64,000 nt of DNA from Argopecten irradians (lineage: Eukaryota; Mollusca; Bivalvia; Pectinida; Pectinidae): contig NC_091147.1 in the NCBI RefSeq assembly GCF_041381155.1, positions 13,393,030-13,457,029 of the forward strand, given 5' to 3'. A program made the translations under genes and the position numbers. The notes below the pieces were generated by a model. That model saw only the letters and a list, made by a program, of their open reading frames with translations. It was not told the origin of the DNA and did no database searches. How positions within the stretch are numbered: position 1 is the stretch's first letter; each line of letters starts with the position of its first letter. Below are positions 12,200 to 27,100 of this stretch, one piece after another.

Positions 12200-15100
12200 T
12201 CATTGATGGTTAGTTTCCACAACTGTTGTTACTGTAACATTGTTTGCTGTCTCTTTCTCTTCATTATTGGACATCAGTTCTATTGTTTCATTCTGATCCT
12301 TATCCTGTAGTTCAACGATTTTCCTTATAATCTCATCTCTCTGAAATTAAGTTATAGCTTGTACTGAACGCTGTTAATAATGAATTATTCAAATTCGAAA
12401 AATGATTAAATGATTCAAATTCGAAAAATGATTAAATGATTTGAAGGAGACCTCGGAAATATATACTTGTACTCCAAAAGGCATTAAGATCTATCAGAGT
12501 TACATCCCATCGGGATTAATTCCGTCAGACTGACGGTCAATCCTTGTGTACAGGTACAAAAGAACTACGTATAATGACACGAATGTGATAATTTTCGACG
12601 TTTCAGAAACTTGTTTGACTTATATAACGTATTCACCCTTTTTTAGTTTATCATTATAAACTAATAAACATACGTAATAAATGGTCGGATGTAATGATTA
12701 CTGACGCGCAAGAGTACTTTTGCTTTACTTTTTCAAATGGTACCCCGAAATGAAGATATTTCTTGGCTGCCTTTGGAAGGTAGGGAAATAGCTGTTCAGC
12801 GATTGGTAGCATGTATCGTAGATCTAACGACTCAGGTTTGGGTCGTTCTGGGAAGTTAAGAATATAATTATTTGAAAATTATAACAAAATACCAAAACAA
12901 TATCGTGTGAAAAAGAAGCAATTTTTTCGCAATTATATTTTTAACCTTTGATTGCAGTTTCGTCTTTAAAATATTTGTATATATAAACATTGACGATGCG
13001 CATTCATTTTGTGAAGTTTTATCCTTCGAACAGTCTGAAAATTTAGACTTTTATTTCATTGGATTTCGAAGGAAAAGTCGATTTAATCAAACTTTTATTT
13101 ATCTCGTGTTCATGCCGATTGTATTTATTTACTTGTAAAAGTTCGTTGAAAGAGATGAGCTATCGTTGCAAATGTTAAATCTGTATAAACCGTGATATTA
13201 TGTTTAACGTACCTGTGACAAGGCTGACCAGACTGCCGACGAGCATGGTGGTGAAGATTCCCATGGCTCCAATCCATTGGTAAGACACAGAGTACAGACG
13301 GTCTAGACCTTCACTGTCATGAAATAGAGAAGGCTAAATCTAACGTAAACATATTGGGTACCATTTCGATACTCCAGGGGTTCCGATCACTTACGATCTC
13401 TAAACTCATCCTCGATACTCCAGGGGTTCCCATCACTTACGATCTACACCTTTGGACTTTCCAATAGTGTATACAATAGTATATTGGAGGCAACAGAACG
13501 GGTAATTTAGTCCTTTGGTGCACACTAAAAGACACATATAATAGTACACTGTGGTTGAAGTTGAGCGTCGCTCTTTTTGTAGTCTTCAAAGGAAATTTTT
13601 GCTGGCCTGTGATTTTTTCAGAGTTTTCCCCTCTGAGCTGCCTTCAGTTATACTTTAAGTTAGTCCATGGGTGTAGGTATCGTAAGTGATCGGAATCCCT
13701 GGAGAATCGAGGATGATTAGGTACGGAGTTGTATGTATAAATCACTCTAGACCCTCGCTGATTATTAAAACTATCGTCCAATATACAGGCAGCCATGATA
13801 CCCAATAGGTGACTATCACTGTCGTTTTACATTACCCTAGAATATATTATAGCAAACTAAAGGCAGTTCAGGAGAGAAAAAAAAAGCCTGCAGATATTAC
13901 AGAGAAAGCGAGGTGTAACTTCAAAGTCGCACAGCTATCCACAGTGCACCATTATTAAATTTTTATGATGCACATTAAAGCACTAAACCATCTGTCTTAT
14001 CTGCTGTCGCATACAGAGCCTTCAGTTTTGCTATTAAATATAACAAAAGTGGATATCATGAGCGTGACAGTGACCCCTGGATTATCGAAAATGATATACT
14101 ACGTGCGGAAATGATATGCACAAATCACTGCAGAAAAATATAGGGTATAAATGTTTCTGTAACATTTATTTTTTCGTTCAAAATCGAGTTTGTGCCAAAA
14201 TAAGTACGTTTACATTATATCAGAGATTTAAATAATAATTTACATTTAAATCTCTGATTACATCTAATGCATTGATATTTTAATGTTTGAATCGGCCTCA
14301 TTCACGGACCACGTGAAACCCGATAACGTTTAAAGTACGGGAGTAGTATCTCCAGTGGTGATGGAACGTAACTATTTTTAATCTTCCCGCTGAAATGACG
14401 GTAGAGCGAAATATGATCTTTTGACGTCATTCCATCACTAATAGAAACGATAGTCCCGCACTAACTTTATCGGGTATTACGTGGTTTTCTGTATTGTATG
14501 AAACTTTCTTGTTTGTTATTTTTAAAGAGCAAAACATTCCGCTGTATTCTTGATTTCTATTGCACCAGGAACACGATCATTGACTTAAAGACTTTAACTT
14601 ACTTTTTGCGAGGCGGAGATGTGAAGGATTCGGTAACCACGGAGGTCATGGTTGAGGTATAATACTCTGTAAAATTGGTTACGCCATCACTTGTGACGTT
14701 TACGTCACTCCGGAAATGACAGTATCCTGACGTCACGGGAGGTAAGCGTGGTTCTTTTATTAATGTTGACGAAAAACTCTTGCCGAGTCCAATCCAGAAA
14801 ATAAAAGCCACTCCAAAAATACAACCGCTGATGACTCCCTTTGTCATAAAAGCAAAATAAAGATTAATATCTGTTAAAGGGACAATTCAGTTAGGCTAAT
14901 TCTGTTACATACCCACGAAGCAAAATATGGCTTAAAAGTATTGTTCTGCATTCTTTATGAAACATTAACAAAAAGTATTTACAAATTCCACGAAATTGTA
15001 AGTATTTCAATTGATACCACTGAATTCCAAATGGTAAAGCAGACGATTAAGCAGATACATTATGTACACTGTACCCGCACCTGAGCCGATATCACAAAAG

Positions 15101-18100
15101 TTAAACAAATGCAATACATAACTACCGCGGAATTAATTAAATTGTTGTTTAAACAGGAGCATATATGTGCCGTATTTTTCATACTCACGAATCAAGATGA
15201 GCTTTTAATATGTTATGCATCACCAAAAATTACCAACTTTTTGAAAATTACAGTGCTTTCAATGCATAGGTTTTAATTTTACATGTACAAATAAGAGCTG
15301 AAAATGATTTTTGGCAGTACTGCCAAAAATCAGTTATTTACATCAATAGTGAAGTGAAATGAGTTCATACGGTGAGACCATGAAGCCAAATTGTGGTCTA
15401 CAATTTCATTACATATTTTTTCAATGTTTTTTTAGTAATTATAAAGTGACTACTGCAGGTATGTTTTCATTTAAACATATTGAAGGCATAAAAACAGCAA
15501 TTTTTCAGTACAAAATTTCTGTGTTATAACTAACGTTTATAAGTCATATGAAGTCATTTGAATGGTTTTTACAGCTTTATTCATCAAACCTTATGGTTTT
15601 TAATAGATTAATGATGAAAAACTAGCATGTCAAAATTATCGCCCAGTTACGGCACATATAACTTTAACACGCTACTGTAAGAGCGATTTGAGTAGTTCTA
15701 GACAAAAGTGGCTTTACTCCACTGGCAAGTGCCAGGGTTCGGCATACAAGACGTCCGACCACAATGTGTAATAGCGGACAGCGAGGGAGTTTGAACATTT
15801 CACACACATTTCACCACGGCATGCTTTTCTTGCATACTAATCTGACTTCCACTAGAACGGTTTCCGATATATGAGCTAATTTTAACGCACTTTTAGACTG
15901 AATTGTCCCTTTGAAACGTAAGAAAAGGGTCCTGTCACCCCCAATGGTAAATCATTATGTAGCTGCAGTAAATAACTAATGATCCCAAACGCACATAAAC
16001 ATCAATTTCCATTGAAAGAAAACGATTGATACATCTCGACCCCTTTAGGGACCAATGCAGCCGTTGTAGAATTCCAGATTTCTTTATATCTTTATGGTAT
16101 TTTGGTATTTTGGTATCATGGTATTTTGAGTCGTGTCTACAAAAACCCATGTATACAATTTTCACAAAAATCGCACCATTTCAAAATTTTCCTTCTACTT
16201 CGGCCATTTTCAGACATCGTCAACCATAAGGCCTATTGTACATTTACATACTATCAGCTATAATTATGTATATTTCGAGGAAATCTCCAGAAAACAATTG
16301 TGAACGGACAGACAGGCGGATACTGCAATTACTAAAGGGCTTCCACATCCCTGATGCGGGGCCTTAATTAATAATACTAACAAATCTGTATATGATTGAA
16401 AAATATAATAATGAATTCTCTGAATTTAACAAACGCAACATAAAAGAAAAAAATGTTCCTATTGTTATACCTTTTTGTTTGCCCATGGGAAAAATATAGA
16501 GTATAAGAACATTCCTCCTGCTGCTCCTCCGAAGGCTGATAACACTTGGGCGGTAATCTACAACGCACAACAGATCTTTATGTAATAAGTGTTGTTATTT
16601 ATCTTTTTCATATGTCGTTTAACAAATTGTTCATATGTTCCAATGACACATTCTGACTGAAAAAAAAATAAAAATCTTTTTTCTCTCCATTATCATAATC
16701 TTTTTCAAACTTTTCATTTAATTTAATTTGACCTTGAACTTACTGTTGCTTTAATCTAAACTAGGGCTTTTAACATCTTTAGTCTAAAGTATAAGGGAAA
16801 ACCAACTTTCATGAGGTTTTCTTTATTTGTTTATCATATGGTGATACACAAAAAAACATATAATTGATTAGCTTTTTCAACTATTGACAATAGATGTAAT
16901 TTAAAACGTCATATAAGTATTCTTGGCGATGAGGTTTTATTGATTGTAAATCACGTCTGTTTTCGTGTGCGATTATATATTTGTTTGATTAATTAAAGTC
17001 TTTAAATGTCATTTAATTAAATGTAAGGACGGCCTCCCATGTGCGACGTGTGTTGTGCGTAAGAATTGTGGGTGTGTGTTTTGGGAGACTACGATATATT
17101 TGTATTGTAACTTCTTGCATAGTGTAACTCTTGCCCTTTTTATAGGGCTATCCGAGGAGACCTTGAAAATAAACATGTGCAATAAGATTGCAAATATCTT
17201 AATAAGCCAAAACCTCCGAAATTCGTTAAGTGCGTTGTATCACCGCAATGATAAATAGGTGTATAGAATGTTTGGGGATGTTTGTCTTGCGTTCATACCT
17301 GCTGGAGTGGAAGGCCTTCCATACTTGCGATCATGAAGGACACAGCCAACGAGAGACCTCCGTAAAATACAACTGAAAAAAAAAACATTTTCGTTTATTT
17401 AGAACATAAATGATTTTACATGAGTGTTCATTTCATGATTTTATGAAACGACTCTAAGACGGTTTTTTTGCGAGCCTTGGCAAGCAAAAATTAAACTCAG
17501 AGACGAGTTTTATAAAATCTCATGTGAAATGAACACAAATTTAAGATACTTTTTATCACATAACTCCACATACCAACATAACAAAGAATTTCACATCAAA
17601 ATGTATTCCGAAAATCCAGCAACGGCCGCCATTTTATTCCGCCGTCTTTATAAACCTGACGTCACGTAATTTTTCCTGACGTCATTTTCTTGTTTCTGTC
17701 TGACGTCACAATGAATTTCTAGTCAATGAAAATCTCTCCAGGTCATATTACACAAGTGACATATAAGAAAAATATTACACAGGCGAAATCAATGGATATC
17801 AGGCGGATTATACGATAAAATAAAATAAAAAAACGAACAAATTTTCCTTTGTCCCTCGTTGTTATAACAAAAGTGATAGTCATATGTGTTCCATTTTCGA
17901 GCGGCGTTCTGGTTTTTTTTCCTGAAAGACCTTCAGGTTTGCTATGATAGAGATGGACATACCGACAGGGATAGTAACCCCTGAAGTATTGAGGATAGCA
18001 TTGCAAAGAAACGAGGAAGACAATTATCTATATAAAAACCTAGAGACAAATTAATTGGATATGATAGTTAGACAGATAGCACATTTGCTATAAAACTTTT

Positions 18101-21100
18101 AAACGTTAAAACTCATTTAATTGAAGAAAGGCAAGTACTAGTATTGTTCTCATAAAGCTAGGTAATATGTGTGATGCCTTTATACGTACCTGATACTTTG
18201 GCGATAGTTGTTGCCTTTCTGTCGGAGATATCAGGCCAGTATGGCTTAATGGCGTCTTCAACAGTCTGGGCCGATAGACTACTAAGACCAGACGATAAGG
18301 TGCTGGAAGAAGGCACGAGGGTTTAAGCTCACGTTATGGAGACAACTCATAAATAACGTTAATCAAATCAGGAAGCTATTGTTCTGAGAAATATTGTCCA
18401 TCTGATGCTCTACGGGTAGTGCATTACAGAGGACTCAATGGATATTTAATCTTGTCTTTTTACTAACCTACTTCTTGAGCTAGGCAAACGTGTACGAAAT
18501 CTTTTGACTCTAAATCGCGAAATTTAAATAGCCGTGAAAATAGTAGGAATGAAAACACGAAAACTATTTGGTTTACGGTATCGTTTGTCTTCAAATGTAC
18601 GTTCAATATTACCGATATTGATATTACTCAAATAAGAAAATGACGTACGTACCTGAGTGATGCACAGAACAAGGAGGCCATAAATAGACCTGACATGCCA
18701 GGATTGTCTTTAAACAGCCAGATGACCATATACGGAATTATCTATAATATAATGGAATAATACATACTGAAACCATGCCAGGATTGTTTTAAACAGCCAG
18801 ATCACCATATAAGGTGTTATCTTTAATGAAACAGACTAGCACATATTCATTAATAATGTGTTTATCTATTATGGCCTGGCTGAAAGGGCACTATTGCCTC
18901 ATAGTCGAGGGATGGCATGAATTTCGGCTCCGGCACTATCCCATCACGAGACAATACTATGAGGCAATAGTGTCCTCTCAGCCAGGCCATAATGGGTTTA
19001 GTACATCACCCTGATATGAGACCGTTTTCATGTCATCGTGACAGAAGCACGTCAGGCGCCAGCTCGCAACGCTATCTTCATTTCCACACCACGTTGTTAC
19101 ATTAAAAGTACAACATATGAATTGTCGCAGAAATCTGCGATTCTATAAAATGGGATTCAGCTTCACGAAGATTTAAAAGTATATCAATACAGTGAACTGT
19201 CTTTTGTAGAAAAGTAACGTTTCCTTCCATCCCCGCACACATTATTATGACGTCATGTAATGGGGACGTCACAATACATTTACCTTCGATTTCGCGCCTA
19301 TTAAACATGTGGTGCCCGCTTGCCCGGGCACTCTTGAAAATAGTCGTCATGTATGTAACCAAATAGTCGTCATGTGTGTAACCAATCAGAATCCAGCATT
19401 CTGTCACATGATGTACTAATATTCTATTATGGCCCTTTCCAGAGGGAACTGTTCTCCTATAGTATTGTCTGGCGAGGTATAGTCCCCGAGTCGAAGACTC
19501 GGGGACTATACCTCGCCAGACAACACTAAAAGAGAACTGTTCCCGAGGAAAAGGACCATAACAGATTTAGTACGTCATATGACATTCATTATGACGTCAT
19601 ATTTTTGGTCGCGTGCTCACTCTCGGGGGGAATATACTTTGGTATAGTTCCCGTAGTCAGGTATTGTCTCCCGTAGTCAAGAAGGACAGGTAACTGTCGC
19701 CAAATCGATCATGGCTGTTATCCAATCGCGTTCCCAGTAATTTTCATGTGATGTACTAAAATTATTTATTAATAAGCATTAAACTATCTTGTTTATGGAA
19801 TAAGTATATATAATCTAAGTAGAGGCCATAGCTTTGCAGATTATCTTCATTTGTCTTGCTTTTTCACTGTACCATTCCCCGACAGTATGACAATATGATT
19901 TAGTCTTAGTGGTATATCCCTTACTCGGCCATATGCTGTATCACGTTTTGTATCGACAATCTACATTATATCAAACTTTTGACATTTAAGTTTAAATCTG
20001 ATAAGGCGTCATACATATATTGAAACATTATGTATAAAGTAATATATTATATGAAAATGTTTGATATTAACATCTAGATTCATTTATATTTGAGCAATAC
20101 AAAGAACTACCGTTTATATATAAATTTGACCTATTTCTGTATTCATAAATAGTTCATACATTCATGAACACAATTGCCATTATGTGGGACGTGAATGCAT
20201 GATAATAAAATGGAAAATTCAGAACCACGCTCAAATGCCACGTTGTCTGGCTGCGAATATAGGTTTTAGTAAATCTACAAAAAATGCTTAATATCAAAAC
20301 TACACACGTCATTCTAAGCGATGTATACATACATTTACAACTATGAAAATGTACATGGTACTTTTATTATCTTATTAACGAATTCTCTACAACGACAGAA
20401 AACTAGAGAACATAGCAACGTGAAGGCGATGAATGATTAAAGTAAGAGCATTGGCTATACATGTAGATATCAAGACAAGGCCTTACTGTAAATATAATTT
20501 TATAAACGGTAAAACATTTACAAAAATCTATAAATCACACGAAGTTATATGGGAATAGTTTTACTACTCAGTGCACACGAATGGTCAACCCATTTGTACA
20601 GATAACTAACATGTCACACGTCAATCCGTTAGCATGGTCTACTAAAATGTGTACACAAATTGTTAATCCGTGTGATCGGATTAGAAAATTTATTTTTAGA
20701 GTTATTTTCTATTAGTAAAATTTGTTTATAGATTGCAATGGAGAGCAAATAAAAATATACATTACAATCGTGATAAAGGTCTGACAAATGTACCTGATTT
20801 GGATTTTTGATTTGTCCTGATGCCAGTGGATCACACCCAATAGTGTAGAAATAGGCCACGGCTACCAGCCCCTCAAACGTAGCAATGGAGAAGGTGAGAA
20901 AGAATGCTGGACCCGAAAATAGGAAAATCCTGTGAAATAGAAAGACAATGATTAGTTTTGTAATGAGTTCATATTAATTCATGTCGTGAAGTCTGTCCTT
21001 AAGTTTTTTTTTCATTGAATGGGTCGTCATGGCATTGCTATTGATATATATATATGGTTTTCTTAGTACCCTGTTCAATGCCTACGTTGGAAAAAGATTT

Positions 21101-24100
21101 GTCACATGTACATGTATCATCTACTGATTCTATGTCGTAGTTTGGTTACTACAATTTGTAAAATAAAAACATACATAAATGTCTAGCAGGATGAAGAATG
21201 CGTTTTCTTAAAGTACGTAACCCACTAGTAAGTGTTTGTGATCAAAACATTATACTAAGATATTCTAACAAATGCTACAAATTTATTTTGGCGTTACATT
21301 CAGCGGGTACCGATGTTTTTAATTTCTAGATGATCAAAACATCATACTAAGATATTCTGACAAATACCACAAATTTATTTTGGCGTTACATTCAGCGAGT
21401 ACCGATGTTTTTAGTTTCTATATTGACTCCTTGACGACCTGTTAAATATACACGGGGTTTTTTAATACTAGATTTACCTGTTGAACTCCTATCCAGGTTG
21501 TGCTGACGTTTTAGGTGATGTACTTACTTTTAGGTGGTGTACTGACGTTTTAGGTGATGTACTGACGTTTTAGGTGATATACTGATGTTTTAGGTGATGT
21601 ACTTACTTTTAGGTGGTGTACTGACGTTTTAGGTGATGTACTGACGTTTTAGGTGATGTACTTGCTTTTAGGTGATGTACTGACGTTTTAGGTGATGTAC
21701 TTACTTTTAGGTGATGTACTTATTTTAAGATGATGTACTGACGTTTTAGGTGATGTACTGACGTTTTAGATGATGTACTTACTTTTAGGTGATGTACTGA
21801 CGTTTTAGGTGATGTACTGACGTTTTAGATGATGTACTTACTTTTAGGTGATGTACTGACGTTTTAAGTGATTACTTATTTTAGGTGATGTACTTACTTT
21901 TAGGTGTGTACTGACGTTTTAGGTGATGTACTTACTTTTAGGTGATGTACTTACTTTTAGGTGATGTACTGACGTTTTAGGTGATGTACTTACTTTTAGG
22001 TGATGTACTGACGTTTTAGGTATGTACTTACTTTTAGGTGATGTACTGACGTTTTAGGTGATGTACTGACGTTTTAGGTGATGTTACTTTTAGGTGATGT
22101 ACTTACTTTTAGGTGATGTACTGACGTTTTAGGTGATGTACTGACGTTTTAGGTGATGTACTGACGTTTTAGGTGATGTACTTACTTTTAGGTGATGTAC
22201 TGACGTTTTAGGTGATGTACTTACTTTTAGGTGATGTACTTACTTTTAGGTGATGTACTTACTTTTAGGTGATGTACTGACGTTTTAGGTGATGTACCTA
22301 CTTTTAGGTGATGTACTTACTTTTAGGTGATGTACTTACTTTTAGGTGATGTACTGACGTTTTAGGTGATGTACCTACTTTTAGGTGATGTACTTACTTT
22401 TAGGTGATGTACTGACGTTTTAGGTGATGTACTGACGTTTTAGGTGATGTACTGACGTTTTAGGTGATGTACTTACTTTTAGGTGATGTACTGACTTTTA
22501 GGTGATGTACTTACTTTTAGGTGATGTACTGACGTTTTAGGTGATGTACTACTTTTAGGTGATGTACTTACTTTTAGGTGATGTACTTACTTTTAGGTGA
22601 TGTACTACTTTTAGGTGATGTACTTACTTTAGGTGTTACTTACTTTTAGGTGATGTACTACTTTTAGGTGATGTACTGTACTTTTAGGTGATGTACTTAC
22701 TTACTTTTAGGTGATGTACTGACGTTTTAGGTGATGTACTTACTTTTAGGTGATGTGACTTACTTTTAGGTGATGTACTACTTTAGGTATGTACTGACGT
22801 TTTAGGTGATGTACTGACTTTTAGGTGATGTACTTACTTTTAGGTGATGTACTGACGTTTTAGGTGATGTACTGACGTTTTAGGTGATGTACTACTTTTA
22901 GGTGATGTACTTACTTTTAGGTGATGTATTATTACTTTAGTGATGATGTACTTATGATTAGACGTTTTAGGTGATGTACCTACTTTTAGGTGATGTACTT
23001 GCTTTTAGGCATCCTGTTCAGTTGTTACTGATGTTATAGGTTATGGGTACTTTTTTGAGACTTCTTCATGTTTATCTGATATTTAGCTTTAGACCTACTT
23101 TATGGCATACTGTTAAGGGAGAACCGAGAACAGGTTTTTTTTATAAAATTATAGGCTTACTTTGGCAACCTGTGCAGTTTTTACTGACGATTTAGTCTAT
23201 ACACTTAGTGTTTCGGCGACCTATTCAATGTGAAGCTGACATTTTAGCTTCTAGACTTACGTTTTGGCTTTCTGTTCAGTTTTTCTGATATTTTAGCTTC
23301 TAGACATATTTTTGGCGTCCTGTTCAGTGGCGCTATGGTCATTTTTTTTACTGAAATTTTAGTGTCTAGACTTAAGCTTACTTTTTGGCGTCCTGTTCTG
23401 TAGGTACTGAACATATCCTCTGAATGGTCGACTGGTTTATGGTGAGATAGATCAGACGTATCGCTGAACCGAACAAAAGGTTCCAGAAGGTGTGGCGCAC
23501 AGTCGGGTCAACATCGAAACTTAAAAATAAATTTAACGTATGTCTTAAAACACAATCGCCAAAATCCATCAACGTAATTAAAATTATCTAATCGGGAAAG
23601 AAGACCTTATTCTCAAAGCATCATCCTGTTATTGGAATAAATGTTTGACCATTCTGTGGAATTCAATGCATTGGTAGGAAAATAAATCCCAATTACTAAA
23701 TATTACGTAGCCAAACAGGGTATATATTTATTAATTTATAAAAATAAAAATAAAAAATTAAATTAAATAAATATTACGAATAAGCTATACTCACTTAAAG
23801 TAGTTTAAACGACCGACTTTACCATTAATTTCGAACACCCTATCGAAACCACCGGCCACCATGCACCCCTAAAAAAGACGTGGCACAGACAATAGCTTTA
23901 GATGATCAAAGAGGACAATTATCAATCCCTATATAATATTGTGTTTATAGATGTAACACACGTATTACTTTCAAGGATGCCCGTTAGTTTCTCTTTATTA
24001 ATAGAATGGAAAGTTGTATTATCAACAATTACATATTGCCTGTGTGACGTTGAAAACGTATCTCCGTTGAAAATTGACCTCGGGTCAGTTTTCAACGTTG

Positions 24101-27100
24101 AAAACAGACCCCGAACGCCATTGAAAATTGAACATGTCGTTGAAAATTGACAGTGGCTAGGGTCAATTCTCAACGGCAGGTCTGTTGAAAAATGACCGTT
24201 GAAAAATGACCTTGGCAAACTATCAACGGATGGTCTTTTGAAGAGTTTGTACTAATGATTTTTTTATGATTATATTTTCGACGATTTTACGTTTGTCAGG
24301 TATTCACTAATTGTTAATATATATTTATTCCCTGCAATACAAGAATACGTGTATTATATATTTGCGTATGGATCAGTTATGTTGTGTTCTGCGTATGGTT
24401 GTGTTGTGTTGTGTTGTGGTTGTGTGTTGTTGTTGTGTTGTTATGTTGTGTTGTTGTGTTGTTGAGTGTTGTGTTATTATGTGTGGTTGTGTAATGTTAT
24501 TGTGTTGTGTGTTATTGGTGTGTTGTTGTGTTGTGTGTAGTTGTATGCTGTGTGGCTGTATGTTGTGTTGTGTTGTTGTCTGTCATGTTGTTGTTCTATG
24601 CTTGTGTAATGTGTTGTTGTGTGATGTTTTAGTGATATGTTGTTGCGTTATGTTGTGTGATGTTGTGTTATTGTGTATTGTTGTGTTGTTGTTGTTAGGT
24701 GGTGTTGTATTGTTGTTGTGTTGTGTGTAGTGTTGTTGTGTGATGTTTTGGTGTGTAATTTTGTGTTGTGTTATGTTGTGTTGTGCGATGTTGTCGTATG
24801 TTGTGTTGTTGTGTGTTATTGTGTTGTTATTGGGTGTTGTTGTATTGTTGTTGCGTGTTTGTGTGTTGTGGTTGTGTTGTGTTATGTGTTGTTGTGTGAT
24901 GTTTTGTTGTTATGTTGTGCGGTGTTGTGAGGCGTGTTATGTTGTTGTGGTGTTGTTTGTTGTTGTTAGGTGGTGTTGTGTTGTTTTGCGTGTTTGTGTG
25001 ATGTGTTCTTGTGTTAGTTGTATGATGTGCTGTTGTGTGATGTTGTGTTGTGTGATGTTTTGTTGTGTAGTGTTGTTGTGTGTTATTGTGTTGTTATTGG
25101 GTGTTGTTGTATTGTTGTTGCGTGTTTGTGTGTTGTGGTTGTGTTGTGTTATGTGTTGTTGTGTGATGTTTTGTTGTTATGTTGTGCTGTGTTGTGAGGC
25201 GTGTTATGTTGTTGTGGTGTTGTGTTGTTGTTGTTGTTAGGTGGTGTTGTGTTGTTTTGCGTGTTTGTGTGATGTGTTCTTGTGTTAGTTGTATGATGTG
25301 CTGTTGTGTGATGTTGTGTTGTGTGATGTTTTGTTGTGAAGTGTTGTTGTGTTGTTGTTGGATGTTGTTGTTGCGTGGTTGTGTGTTGTGGTGTGGTTGT
25401 GTTGTGTGTTGTTGTGTTGTGTGATGTTGTGTCGTGTTGTTGTGTAATGTTGTCTTGTGTTGTGTGTTGTGTTATGTTGTGTTTAGTGTGATGCGTTGTG
25501 TGTTGTGTGTGTTATGTTGTGTGATGTTGTGTAATGTGATGTTGTGTTATTTTGTGTTTTGTTGAGTTGTGTGATGTGTTGTTGTGTGGTGTTGTGTAGT
25601 GTTGTTGTGTTGTTGATATGCTGTGTGATACTGTGTGGTTTCGTGGTGGTGTTGTGTCGTGTTGTGTTGTTGTGTAAAAATGAGTTCTTATAGGGTCAAT
25701 TTTCAACGGTTCGTGTAAAAAGTGCGCTGAAAGTTCAGTTTTCAACGGTTTTCGGGGTCGTTGAAAAATGACTCGAGGTCAGTTTTCAACGGGGGTCCAT
25801 TTTCAACGTTACACCGGAAACAAATGGGTTTCCTCCGTCGACATGTGTGTTCTTTGGGCTTTTAAAGCATTTAAATTAAACTCTAAAAATAAAAAAAAAA
25901 TGATACGTGCATAACGTGGAAATTCGCGGAGAAATTAATTCGTGGTTTTGATATTTTAATCATCAGTGGGTAGAAATAGCCTCCAATCGAATTTAGGTCA
26001 ATGATTAGTGTAATGCATTAACTGCAAATCAACTTTTGTTCGCGGCTACTTAATTTCGCGATTTCCAAAATCACAAATTTCAAAAATTGAATGGAAATTA
26101 CTATCAGTATCAATGATAAAGATGTTAGTTCGTGGAAATAAATTTTCGCGCATTTATTTGGATCGCAAAATTCGCGCGAAAGAAAGTTGGTTTACAGTAA
26201 TTATTTCGTTTGTTTCATATTCGTGATTATAAGGGACTCAACTTTGTACAAAACGAAACTTGTTTTACAGTCCTCGTTTGGTGTTTGGCTACATAGACTA
26301 AATTGACTATGTACTTGTGTTTTGTTTTAAACTTATATCATATCACTTAGTTCTTTCCAGTATGGTCGTTCAAATCACCACAGTAAGAAATAAAGAAATA
26401 CAGTCCATGATCACCTTTCTAATGTCAATGCAAATTACCTTTTATTCAAATTTCTTCTATGAAGTCTTCAAATGTTCCCCTGGTGTATGCTCACATTACT
26501 TTAAGAAAACTGTGACAGCATTCCCCGAAACAGGTCATGGGAGAACTTTTCGAATAATTGTCAATTTCAAATATTATAAACTATGTCATTAATGCCATTT
26601 TATTTACGAAAAGTTTGCGGAAATTTACCTGACCACGAATATAGCGAATTTTTAATCTCCCTCTAATAAAAACACATTTAAACGTAAGACATTATTCTCC
26701 AACGTTATTTTCTTACGAAAAGTTGTAATAGTGTTCGATTTCAATGTATCCTAATAGTTTACCTTAACGATAATACCAGCTATTCCACAGAACATGACAG
26801 CACACTGGAATACATCTGTCCATATAACGGCCTTGATGCCTCCCTGGAGTTATAAAATAAACATAGATATATATCCAGTATCGCCGGTTATTTTCGCGGT
26901 GATTATTTCGCGATATACCGCGACATTGCTAAAATCGCGAAAATTTGATTCGCGAAGTTTTGCGAAATGATTCATTCATATATAACTTAACCGCAAGACC
27001 GCTAAAAAATTAAAATAGCTAAAACGGGATTTTTCTCGTTTTTAATCAAAATCGCGAAACATTTTTGGCCCGCTTAAATGACTGGTTATGCGGTATACAT

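Noticed and set aside
24311..25424. Long open frames of Cys/Val/Leu in the G/T tract
   Set aside because: They are by-products of a TGTTG/TGTGT repeat lacking stops in these frames; composition is not protein-like.
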